DNA of 21,005 nt from a bacterium (GTDB lineage Bacteria; SZUA-79; Acidulodesulfobacterales; Acidulodesulfobacteraceae): contig JAJYWW010000191.1 of NCBI GenBank assembly GCA_021791295.1, positions 1 through 21,005 on the forward strand, in the 5' to 3' direction. Positions 1-7,362 of this stretch are shown here, one piece after another. Numbering within the stretch: the first letter of the stretch is position 1; every line of letters starts with the position of its first letter. Made by a program: the position numbers and the translations under genes. The notes under the pieces are model-generated. The model made no database searches. It was given only the letters and a program-made list of their open reading frames with translations, and had not been told where the DNA came from.

Positions 1-113
1 TTACTCACGGAATGCCTCTTTTAGTCGAACTGGGCGTTCTTTTCGATCTTTTTGTCAGCATACTTATATTGTCGCTTCTGATATTAAACTTAAGGAGAAA
101 CGTTGCATCATAA
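1..113 (+). CDS. HyfE-like hydrogenase/complex I membrane subunit, 3' end only
   Basis: The frame that is open from base 3 to the TAA at 111-113 encodes 36 residues that start THGMPLLVELGVLFDLFV and run on into a hydrophobic helix ending LLILNLRRNVAS. HyfE and other NuoK-like subunits of group 4 hydrogenases end in this way, with a membrane helix and a short basic tail. The stop codon overlaps the TTG start of the next gene by 11 bases, so the two are translationally coupled, which fits the usual hyfE-hyfF order. The 5' part lies outside the window. The assignment rests on this short tail and on the neighbour. Confidence 0.6.
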   Translation, partial: THGMPLLVELGVLFDLFVSILILSLLILNLRRNVAS

Positions 114-1629
114 ACTTTTAGACTTAATATTAATACTTCCGGCGGCGGCTTTAATATTTTCAATTTTTGCCGACGTATTATGGATGTCTTATCTGCAACT
201 GGCGGCGTCCGTCCTTGTATTTTTAACCGTAGGCGCAGTCGCCCTTTCTTTTAATTCCATAACCGTTTTTTTTGGAGGTTTTTTCTTCGTAGATTATATT
301 AATTTAGTAATACTTATAACCGTTTCGACGCTTGAGCTTTTCGTCGCGTTTTATTCTTTCGGATACGTAAGAAGCGAAATAGCCGGCGGCGTATCGAAAA
401 GAAAATTTAAATTTTATTATTTCTGGAAAAATTTATTTATTTTCAGCATGATGGTTTCGATACTGTCTAATAATCTGGGCATTTACTGGACAGGACTGGA
501 AGCTACGACGCTTGCCACGGCATTATTGGTTTCTTTTAACAGGACTAAAGAATCTTTCGAAGCTACGTGGCGATATGTCATAATGTGTTCGGTCGGCATT
601 GCTATAGGGCTTTTTGCGATAGTTATATTATATTTTACGACTTTTCAGGTTTACGGCGAAAGCATGCGCTCTTTATCTTTTATAAATATTATGCAGGCAG
701 GCGCAAAATTAGACAAAAATTTTATTATGCTGTCTTTTATTCTTGCGCTTGTAGGATTTGGAACGAAAGTAGGATTTGCTCCTATGCACAACTGGCTTCC
801 GGATGCGCATTCTCAGGGACCGAGTCCCGTCAGCGCATTATTGTCGGGAGTTTTGCTTAATACGGCGCTTCTGGGTATTTTAAGATTTTATCAGATAAAT
901 GCCGCAGCCGGTATATATTATCCGCGGTATTTTCTAATCGGATTCGGTTTTTTAACTATTTTGGTATCGGCTTTTTCGATAATAAAGCAGACGGACTACA
1001 AGCGGCTTTTTGCATTTTCTTCAATGGAAAATATGGGTATTATAGCGCTTGGTTTCGGTATAGGCGGAATTGCGGTTATAGGAAGCCTGCTGCAGATTTT
1101 TTTTCACGCTTTGAATAAGGGCCTGCTTTTTTTATCTTCGGGCAACGTTCTTGCGGCTACTCATGAAAGAAGAATGGATAAGATAAGGAATTTATCCAAA
1201 AATTTTCCGATTACGGGAATAGTTCTTCTTTTCGGGGCTATGGGAATCAGCGGTATGCCGCCGTTTGCGATGTTTCTTGGAGAAGTATATATTATGACGG
1301 GCGTTTTTAGAACTAATATATGGCTGGGATTTTTAGTTTTTATGCTGCTTATTTTTGTTTTTATCGGACTTTTCGGCAAAATTCTTAAAATGTACGTCGG
1401 AAAGGCAAATGCAAGCGACGAAGAAGAAGGCCGCGAACTTAAAAGCGGCGGAAGTGCCGGCGAGGCGCATAAAACGGCTAACGAGGCAGGACTGCATTCT
1501 TTTATAGTTTATGTTCCGTTAATAATGCTGCTGTTTTCTTCTTTTCTGCTATTTTACATTCCGTATCCCTTTTTGCATATAATAAAATCTGCGGCGGCTG
1601 AATTTGGAGGAAGGTTAATTTTTAAATGA
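103..1629 (+). CDS. HyfF-like proton-pumping membrane subunit (NuoM/NuoN family)
   Basis: A 508-residue, highly hydrophobic protein of the proton-translocating antiporter-like family (NuoL/M/N, HyfB/D/F). It would form part of the membrane arm that couples electron transfer to H+ or Na+ movement. Family signatures are the glutamate in GLEATTLATALL (E133), the lysine in GFGTKVGFAPMHNWLPDAHS (K222) and the following SQGPSPVSALLSG segment; the EATTLATA form is typical of HyfF/HycC. A hydrophilic stretch at about residues 433-460 precedes the last helix. The start is TTG at 103, with AGGAG at 93-97. The gene overlaps the preceding HyfE-like frame, and its stop overlaps the next gene's ATG at 1626, so the three are one operon. 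The exact subfamily (HyfF or an Ehr subunit) is inference. Confidence 0.85.
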   Translation: MHHKLLDLILILPAAALIFSIFADVLWMSYLQLAASVLVFLTVGAVALSFNSITVFFGGFFFVDYINLVILITVSTLELFVAFYSFGYVRSEIAGGVSKRKFKFYYFWKNLFIFSMMVSILSNNLGIYWTGLEATTLATALLVSFNRTKESFEATWRYVIMCSVGIAIGLFAIVILYFTTFQVYGESMRSLSFINIMQAGAKLDKNFIMLSFILALVGFGTKVGFAPMHNWLPDAHSQGPSPVSALLSGVLLNTALLGILRFYQINAAAGIYYPRYFLIGFGFLTILVSAFSIIKQTDYKRLFAFSSMENMGIIALGFGIGGIAVIGSLLQIFFHALNKGLLFLSSGNVLAATHERRMDKIRNLSKNFPITGIVLLFGAMGISGMPPFAMFLGEVYIMTGVFRTNIWLGFLVFMLLIFVFIGLFGKILKMYVGKANASDEEEGRELKSGGSAGEAHKTANEAGLHSFIVYVPLIMLLFSSFLLFYIPYPFLHIIKSAAAEFGGRLIFK

Positions 1630-3131
1630 GCAATATTACATTAAATAAATACGATATAAAACCAGACGATTTTGTAAATTCGGCGGAAAATATTAAAACT
1701 TCCGGAAAATACCTGCTCGGCATAGCGGTTGCGGATGAAAGAGTTATTAATTCTAAATTCAGCGTCAGGTATTTTTTTGGAGGAACGGAAGGTATTGAGG
1801 AATACTGCGTAAAAACTGAAGAAAGTTTCCGGTCTATATCTAAAATATGTCCGGCTGCAAAAATGTACGAGCGCGAAATATATGATTTATTCGGTCTTTT
1901 ACCGGAAGGACACCCTGACTTAAGGCCGTTAATGCTTTATCCCGAAAATTGGGATCCTTTAGTCCATCCTTTGAGAAAAGATTATAGCGGCGTAATTCCT
2001 GAAATGAAAAAATATGCAGATTATAACTTTAAAGAGGTTTTGGGCGAAGGTATTTTTAACGTATTAGTAGGACCGGTTCATGCGGGAATTATAGAACCAG
2101 GGCATTTCAGGTTTTCGCTGGCTGGAGAGCCTGTTTTGCAGCTTGAAATAAGGCATTTTTGGAAACACAGGGGCATTGAAAAAGTCTGCGAAGGCAAAGA
2201 TTTTAAGGAAGCGTTAGATATTATTTCAAAAATTTCGGGAGACAACTCCGTTAATATTGCAATAAGCTACCTTGAAGCCGCAGAAAGCATCTTAAAAATC
2301 GAAATAACCGAAAGGGCTAAATATATTAGAGTAATTCTTGCAGAGCTTGAAAGGATGTGGAACTATGTGCGGGACGTTGCATGGATTTTTATGGATATCG
2401 GATTTGTCCTGCCGGCGCAGAATCTGTTTGCGATGCAGGAAGAATTAATGCGGCTTAATAAAAATTTAAGCGGACACAGATTTTTGTTTAATTCTTTAAC
2501 CGTAGGCGGCGTAAACTTCGATATGGATTCAGGAAAATTAAAGGCAATAGAAGATGCCGTAAATAAAGTTGAAAATATTATAAAAGATTCGGAAAAATTT
2601 ATTTTAAGTTCTTCTTCGGTTTTAGACAGGCTTGAATTTACGGGAAAAATTAACAAGAAAACGGCCGAAGAGCTTTCTCTTTGCGGTATAAGCGCAAGAG
2701 CGTCGGAATTGCCGCGCGATACCAGAGTAGAATTTCCTTATCTTGCATACGGCATGTTAAATTTAAAGCCCGTTATTCTTGACGAAGGAGACGTTTTTGC
2801 AAGAACGGCTTTAAGAATTAAAGAAATTTATCTTTCAAAAAAAATAATTTTGGATTTATCGTCTAATTTGCCGGAAGGGGATATTGCCGTTCAATGCAAA
2901 AGCAAACCGGAAGCATACGGTTATGCAGTGGGTAATTCGGAAACTTCGAGGGGCAACGCTTTTTTCTATATAATGGCTGACGATAAGGGGAAAATTTTCA
3001 GGCTTAAATATATCGATCCTTCGTTCAGGATTTGGCCTTCTATTCAGTACGGGGTTCTGGGAAATATAATTGCAGATTTTCCTTTAATAAATAAAAGCCT
3101 GAATCTTTCATACGCCGGAAACGATATGTGA
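1626..3131 (+). CDS. NuoC-NuoD fusion, [NiFe]-hydrogenase-like large subunit lacking Ni ligands (Ehr-like)
   Basis: A 501-residue protein with a NuoC (30 kDa) domain at about 1-125, marked by REIYDLFGLLPEGHPDLRPL and HPLRKDY. A NuoD/hydrogenase large-subunit domain follows from about 140, with RHFWKHRGIEKVCEG. This fusion is the layout of HycE/HyfG. Active [NiFe] hydrogenases carry CxxC in an RxCGxC motif here and a second DPCxxC near the C terminus. In this protein the first site reads SKISGDN (residues 201-207), and the C terminus reads DPSFRIWP and DFPLINKSLNLSYAGNDM with no cysteine. It therefore cannot bind a NiFe centre in the usual way. It matches what is known of energy-converting hydrogenase-related (Ehr) complexes, where the large subunit probably serves quinone or another acceptor. 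The ATG overlaps the hyfF-like stop. Confidence 0.85.
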   Translation: MSNITLNKYDIKPDDFVNSAENIKTSGKYLLGIAVADERVINSKFSVRYFFGGTEGIEEYCVKTEESFRSISKICPAAKMYEREIYDLFGLLPEGHPDLRPLMLYPENWDPLVHPLRKDYSGVIPEMKKYADYNFKEVLGEGIFNVLVGPVHAGIIEPGHFRFSLAGEPVLQLEIRHFWKHRGIEKVCEGKDFKEALDIISKISGDNSVNIAISYLEAAESILKIEITERAKYIRVILAELERMWNYVRDVAWIFMDIGFVLPAQNLFAMQEELMRLNKNLSGHRFLFNSLTVGGVNFDMDSGKLKAIEDAVNKVENIIKDSEKFILSSSSVLDRLEFTGKINKKTAEELSLCGISARASELPRDTRVEFPYLAYGMLNLKPVILDEGDVFARTALRIKEIYLSKKIILDLSSNLPEGDIAVQCKSKPEAYGYAVGNSETSRGNAFFYIMADDKGKIFRLKYIDPSFRIWPSIQYGVLGNIIADFPLINKSLNLSYAGNDM

Positions 3132-3135
3132 ATTA

Positions 3136-3189
3136 GGAAAAGGTGTCAGATTTATTTTTTGCAAAAAAAATTAATCTGACACCTTTTCC
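3136..3189. repeat. Long hairpin repeat, REP/RAYT-like
   Basis: A perfect 17-bp inverted repeat has its left arm at 3136-3152 (GGAAAAGGTGTCAGATT) and its right arm at 3173-3189. The 20-base centre is itself self-complementary (T-run, GC, A-run), so most of the 54 nt can fold into one stem. It lies in the 80-base gap between the large- and small-subunit genes, where a HyfH ferredoxin gene would be expected. The GGTGTCAGA/TCTGACACC core resembles palindromes that I recall as dispersed copies near Y1-type (REP-associated) transposases; that link is from memory. It has no strong T tail after the right arm, so it is unlikely to be a simple terminator. Confidence 0.7.
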
Positions 3190-3211
3190 GATAGCAGGGG
3201 GTTGATAATAT

Positions 3212-3736
3212 ATGTTTTTAAAAAAACTGTTATTTAAAAATAAGACGCAGAATATAGCGCCTGAAAGCGAAAGCGGGTCGGTTTTAATTAAAGGCGATGA
3301 ATTAAAGCGTTCGGTCGACGAGGTATTCGGGAGAAGTTTATTCGTCAGGCTTGTGGACAGCGGCTCCTGCAATGCCTGCGAAACCGAGCTGGCCGCGCTT
3401 TCCAACCCCTATTACGATTTGGAAAGATTCGGCATAAAATTCGTAGCTTCTCCCAAACATGCGGACGTTCTTATAGTAACCGGATGCTTAACCAGAAATA
3501 TGCTTAATCCGCTTTTAAAGACATACGAGAACATCCCTTCCCCTAAATTCGTTATTACCGCAGGCGACTGCGCCGAAACCGGCGGACCTTTTAAAGATTC
3601 ATATTCGGTATGCGGACCGGTTTCAAAATATTTAAACGCCGCAGTTCACGTCAAAGGATGCCCGCCCGAACCCGAAGCTGTAATATCGGCATTTTTAAAA
3701 TTCATGGATATCCTAAAGTCCGGCAAAAATTCCTAA
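3212..3736 (+). CDS. NuoB/HyfI-like [4Fe-4S] small subunit
   Basis: A 174-residue homologue of the complex I subunit NuoB and the group 4 hydrogenase small subunit. It holds the proximal [4Fe-4S] cluster next to the large subunit. Ligand cysteines are in GSCNACE (C53, C56), AGDC (C120) and VKGCPPEPE (C150); TGCLTRN (C92) and C134 are extra. The CxxC spacing is the hydrogenase form, whereas NuoB has adjacent cysteines. The first 40 residues are a variable, polar N-terminal part. ATG at 3212 is preceded by AGGGGG at about 3196-3201. The intact cluster ligands contrast with the lost Ni site in the partner subunit, so the complex should still move electrons. No ferredoxin-like HyfH/NuoI gene precedes it. 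Confidence 0.85.
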   Translation: MFLKKLLFKNKTQNIAPESESGSVLIKGDELKRSVDEVFGRSLFVRLVDSGSCNACETELAALSNPYYDLERFGIKFVASPKHADVLIVTGCLTRNMLNPLLKTYENIPSPKFVITAGDCAETGGPFKDSYSVCGPVSKYLNAAVHVKGCPPEPEAVISAFLKFMDILKSGKNS

Positions 3737-3743
3737 AAAACGC

Positions 3744-3775
3744 TTGACATTATACCTAAGTATAAGGTGTACAAT
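3744..3775 (+). promoter_or_regulatory. merA promoter of MerR-activated type (20-bp spacer)
   Basis: A consensus -35 TTGACA at 3744-3749 is followed by -10 TACAAT at 3770-3775, with an overlong 20-base spacer. Promoters remodelled by MerR-family regulators have 19-20 bp spacers (about 20 in the zntA/ZntR case). The spacer contains a dyad, listed separately. It sits 55 bases upstream of the merA ATG. Confidence 0.7.
3751..3771. promoter_or_regulatory. Dyad operator within the merA promoter spacer
   Basis: The 21 bases fit TAnACCTnA-N3-TnAGGTnTA, an imperfect inverted repeat centred on base 3761 between the -35 and -10. This is where MerR-family dimers bind. ACCT/AGGT half-sites are common in this family. 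A MerR-type soft-metal regulator is encoded at 15612-16010 in the same window and is the natural candidate to bind here, but that is inference. Confidence 0.6.
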
Positions 3776-3830
3776 AATTAGTAATGAGTATAATAAAACT
3801 GCATCTTAACTTGAGTAAAAGGAGAAAAAC

Positions 3831-5531
3831 ATGAAAAAGATTAAAATTAACGTCGAAGGTATGACCTGCGAACACTGCGTTACGTCTTTAAATAAAGCGG
3901 TAAATAAGGTAAAGGGGGTTATTAAAGTAGATACGTCTTTAGCTAAAAAAGAAAGTTTAATTTTAGCGGCGGACGATATAAAAGTCGAAGATATAAAGAA
4001 AAGCATAGAAAATGCAGGATATAAACCTTTATCCCATGAAACCGCCGAAGTTTCCGAAACAGAATTAGAAAAAAGCAGAACGGAAACCGGCAATACTGCC
4101 GAAAAAAACCATAATTACGATTACGATTTAATAGTAATAGGCGGAGGTTCTGCGGCTTTTTCCGCCGCTATTAAGTTTGCCGACGAAGGTAAAAAAGTGT
4201 GCGTAGTAGAAAACTGGGTTATAGGAGGCACTTGTCTTAACAGAGGATGCGTTCCGTCGAAACATCTTTTAGAAGCCGCCAGAATATATTACGAGCCGTT
4301 GAGCAACAAATTTAAAGGCATAGAAACAAAACAGACGCGTATTGACCTAAAAGAACTTATAAAAGTGAAAACCGAACTTCTTGACAGCCTCAGAGAAATG
4401 AAATATTATAACGTATTAAGGGGTTACGGCAATATTACTTTTATAGAAGGCAGAGGAAGTTTTGCGTCAAAAAATTCTGTGAAAGTTGTACCAAACGATA
4501 AAAATAAAGAATCTTTCAATATTACTTCAGAAAAGTTTATTATAGCAACAGGTTCAAAAAACCAGATAATCAACATAGAAGGTTTAGAAGAAGCAGGATA
4601 TATAACGAATGAAGAAATTTTAAAACTGGATTATCTGCCAGAAACTTTATTAATACTGGGTACGAGGGCTGTATCTCTCGAATTTGCGCAGATGTTTAGA
4701 AGGTTCGGTTCAAAAGTAGTCGTGATAGGGCGTTCAGACAGGATTTTGCTTAACGAAGAGCCTGAAATTTCGGAATCGCTAATAGAAATTCTAAAAAACG
4801 AAGGAATAGAATTTTTGCTGAATTCAAAAATTAGCAGGCTTTATAAAGACGACGGCAAAAAATTAGCAGAAATTAAAACGGAAGCAGGTATTAAGACTAT
4901 AAATTTCGACGAATTTTTAATGGCGACGGGAGTTACAGGCAATACGGACGGTTTAAATTTAAACGCGGTCGGCGTGGAAACGGACGAATACGGCTTCGTA
5001 AAAGTGAACGACGAATTGCAAACGGCTAATCCGGATATTTATGCTTGCGGGGACGTTACCGGTTTAACGAGGTTAGTTACGACGGCGGCTTACGACGGCA
5101 AAATTGCCTCAGACAATATGTTGCACGTGAAACATTTAAAAGTCGATTATTCCGCGGTTGCCCATACGATCTTTACGGATCCGGAAGTATCGTCGGTCGG
5201 ATTGACCGAAGAATCGGCGGTCAAAGCAGGGTATGGCATAATAAAAACCGTTTTTCCCGTAGAATACGTTCCAAAAGCAAGGTCTATTTTTAAAACCGAC
5301 GGCGTTATAAAGATGATAGCGGATAAAAAAACGGGCAGGGTTTTAGGCATCCATATGGTTGCGCACAACTCGTCGGAGACGATTCAGCAGGCAAGCGTAT
5401 ATCTTCAAAACGGTTACACGATTCAGCAGATAGGCGAAGAGATAGGGGTCTATCCGACTATGGCGGAAGGACTTAAGCTTGCGGCGCAGACTTTTACCAA
5501 AGACGTAAACAAGCTTAGCTGCTGCGCATAA
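3831..5531 (+). CDS. merA: Mercuric reductase with N-terminal HMA domain
   Basis: A 566-residue flavoprotein that reduces Hg(II) to Hg(0) with NAD(P)H in the cytoplasm. Residues 1-66 form a heavy-metal-associated domain with GMTCEHC (C13, C16). A linker of about 30 residues leads to the FAD fold (IVIGGGSAA, about 102-109) and the redox-active GGTCLNRGC (C135, C140) of the pyridine nucleotide-disulfide oxidoreductases. The C terminus reads KDVNKLSCCA. The vicinal pair C564-C565 is diagnostic of MerA against lipoamide dehydrogenase or glutathione reductase, and TMAEGLKLAAQTF just before it is also MerA-like. AAAAGGAG at 3818-3825 supports the ATG. It has its own promoter, yet lies between Ehr-type hydrogenase genes and formate dehydrogenase genes, 19 bases before the latter. 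No merT/merP pair adjoins it. Confidence 0.93.
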   Translation: MKKIKINVEGMTCEHCVTSLNKAVNKVKGVIKVDTSLAKKESLILAADDIKVEDIKKSIENAGYKPLSHETAEVSETELEKSRTETGNTAEKNHNYDYDLIVIGGGSAAFSAAIKFADEGKKVCVVENWVIGGTCLNRGCVPSKHLLEAARIYYEPLSNKFKGIETKQTRIDLKELIKVKTELLDSLREMKYYNVLRGYGNITFIEGRGSFASKNSVKVVPNDKNKESFNITSEKFIIATGSKNQIINIEGLEEAGYITNEEILKLDYLPETLLILGTRAVSLEFAQMFRRFGSKVVVIGRSDRILLNEEPEISESLIEILKNEGIEFLLNSKISRLYKDDGKKLAEIKTEAGIKTINFDEFLMATGVTGNTDGLNLNAVGVETDEYGFVKVNDELQTANPDIYACGDVTGLTRLVTTAAYDGKIASDNMLHVKHLKVDYSAVAHTIFTDPEVSSVGLTEESAVKAGYGIIKTVFPVEYVPKARSIFKTDGVIKMIADKKTGRVLGIHMVAHNSSETIQQASVYLQNGYTIQQIGEEIGVYPTMAEGLKLAAQTFTKDVNKLSCCA

Positions 5532-5550
5532 TAATATATTTAAAATTAAA

Positions 5551-7335
5551 ATGGAAGACAATATAAACATAACGATTTCTCGGATAATTAAAGAGGCTGA
5601 AGGACGGCAGGGGGCGTTATTTTATATATTAAACGACATAAATGAAGAGCTGGGGTTTGTACCAGACGAAGCTGTTTTGCAGATTTCGGAAAACCTTAAT
5701 ATTTCAAAGGCTGAATTTTACGGTTTTCTTAGTTTTTTCAGGAATTATAAAACTGATAAGGCAGGCGGCGGTAGATGTCATAAAATCGTTGTCTGCCGGT
5801 CGGAAAGCTGTGAAGCATCGGGTTCAAGAAGTTTGCTGGAACATATAAAAACTAGCTTAAATCTCGATTTTGGCAAATACAGTCCCGACGGAAAGTATTT
5901 TTTAGATTACATTTATTGTTTCGGGCATTGTGCCGCTTCTCCCGCTGTCGAAGTGGACGGCATACTGCATGAAAAAGTAAATTCGGAAGTTTTCGATAAA
6001 ATTATTAAAACCTTAGATTTCAATAAATCAGAAGAACCTGCCCAACTTAAGCCGACTGACGCCGTTAAAAAAGAAGAACCGGTCAAATCTCTTATTTTTA
6101 AAAGATGCGGCGATATAAATCCTTTGTCTTTAGGTGATTACGTAAATAAGGGCGGATTTAGCGCGTTGAGAAGAGTTATAGAGGAAATTAAGTCTAAAGG
6201 AGACGACGGAAAACTATTATTTATTAATGAATTAAAACGCTCTAAACTTAGGGGCAGGGGAGGGGCGGGATTTCCGGCGGGAATTAAATGGGAAACGGTT
6301 TTTAAGGAAAAAGCGGATGTTAAGTATATAATATGCAATGCCGACGAAGGGGATTCCGGCGCATATGCGGACAGGATTATTTTAGAAAACGACCCTTTTT
6401 CGGTTATAGAAGGAATGATTATCGCCGGTTTAATAACCGGAGCGGAGTGCGGCTGCATATATTTAAGAGCCGAATATAAGGCGGTAAAAAGTATAATCGA
6501 AAGAGCGCTTGAGGCATTGAAAGACGGAGGTTATCTGGGAACAGATATTTTAGGTTCGGGTTTTAAATTTAATATAGATTTAATTACGGGAGCTGGAAGC
6601 TACTTATGCGGCGAAGAAACCGCACTTATGGAGAGCGTCGAAAATAAAAGGGGAACGGTAAGGCAAAGACCTCCGGTGCCTGCTATTGTAGGATTATACG
6701 GAAAACCCACCGTGATTAATAACGTGCTTACTTTTGCTTATGCGGCTTATATTTTAAAGGACGAAGCCAATTTAGAAAATTTTTTGTCTTTAGGAATGGA
6801 AAATTCAAAAGGCGCTATGCCTTTTCAGGTTTCCGGAGCCGTTAAAAATCCCGGAATTTTTGAACTTCCTTTCGGCGTTACGCTTAGGGAACTTTTAAAA
6901 CTTGCGGATGCTGAGGTTAATGCTAAAGCCGTTCAGATAGGAGGACCTCTCGGCGCCTACTTTCCTTTAAACGAAGAGTTTTTAAGTTTAAATCTGTCCT
7001 ATGAAAGCGTTTCGGAAAAAGGCGGACTGCTTGGACACGGAGGAGCCGTAGTTTTCGGCGGCGAAACAGATTTTAAGTACAGGCTGTTAAACGGTTTGGA
7101 TTTTTTTATCGACGAATCGTGCGGAAAATGCGCTCCTTGCAGAATCGGAACGTTGCGGCTGAAAGAACTGTTTGATAGAGTTTTAAAGAAACAAAACGCA
7201 GAAGAAAATTTAAAAATAATAGACGAAATTCTTGAGTCTATGAAATATTTGTCTTTGTGCGCTTTCGGAGCAGGAATTCACATGCCTGTGAAGAGCCTTT
7301 TAACTTATTTTAAGAATGAAATTATGAAAGATTGA
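5551..7335 (+). CDS. NuoE-NuoF fusion, NAD-linked formate dehydrogenase diaphorase subunit
   Basis: A 594-residue fusion. The N-terminal NuoE-like thioredoxin-fold domain (about 1-155) binds [2Fe-2S] through CRSESC (C82, C87) and CFGHC (C123, C127). The NuoF-like domain (about 190-594) has the FMN/NADH segment KLRGRGGAGFPAGIKW and NADEGDSGAYADR, then GAGSYLCGEETAL. The [4Fe-4S] site is ESCGKCAPC (C524, C527, C530) with C570. Such a fusion is the diaphorase of soluble NAD-dependent formate dehydrogenases (FdsG plus FdsB) and of related bidirectional hydrogenases. It would pass electrons between NAD(P)H and the catalytic subunit encoded next. The ATG follows merA by 19 bases with no visible Shine-Dalgarno, only AT-rich sequence, so coupling to merA translation is plausible. 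Confidence 0.88.
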   Translation: MEDNINITISRIIKEAEGRQGALFYILNDINEELGFVPDEAVLQISENLNISKAEFYGFLSFFRNYKTDKAGGGRCHKIVVCRSESCEASGSRSLLEHIKTSLNLDFGKYSPDGKYFLDYIYCFGHCAASPAVEVDGILHEKVNSEVFDKIIKTLDFNKSEEPAQLKPTDAVKKEEPVKSLIFKRCGDINPLSLGDYVNKGGFSALRRVIEEIKSKGDDGKLLFINELKRSKLRGRGGAGFPAGIKWETVFKEKADVKYIICNADEGDSGAYADRIILENDPFSVIEGMIIAGLITGAECGCIYLRAEYKAVKSIIERALEALKDGGYLGTDILGSGFKFNIDLITGAGSYLCGEETALMESVENKRGTVRQRPPVPAIVGLYGKPTVINNVLTFAYAAYILKDEANLENFLSLGMENSKGAMPFQVSGAVKNPGIFELPFGVTLRELLKLADAEVNAKAVQIGGPLGAYFPLNEEFLSLNLSYESVSEKGGLLGHGGAVVFGGETDFKYRLLNGLDFFIDESCGKCAPCRIGTLRLKELFDRVLKKQNAEENLKIIDEILESMKYLSLCAFGAGIHMPVKSLLTYFKNEIMKD

Positions 7336-7362
7336 AATTTAATATATATTATATATCAAAAA

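Noticed and set aside
1626..3131. Active [NiFe] hydrogenase large subunit
   Set aside because: Both Ni-binding CxxC pairs are absent, so the subunit is called hydrogenase-like only.
3831..5531. Lipoamide dehydrogenase or glutathione reductase instead of MerA
   Set aside because: The HMA domain, the LSCCA end with two adjacent cysteines and the TMAEGLKLAAQTF segment are MerA features.
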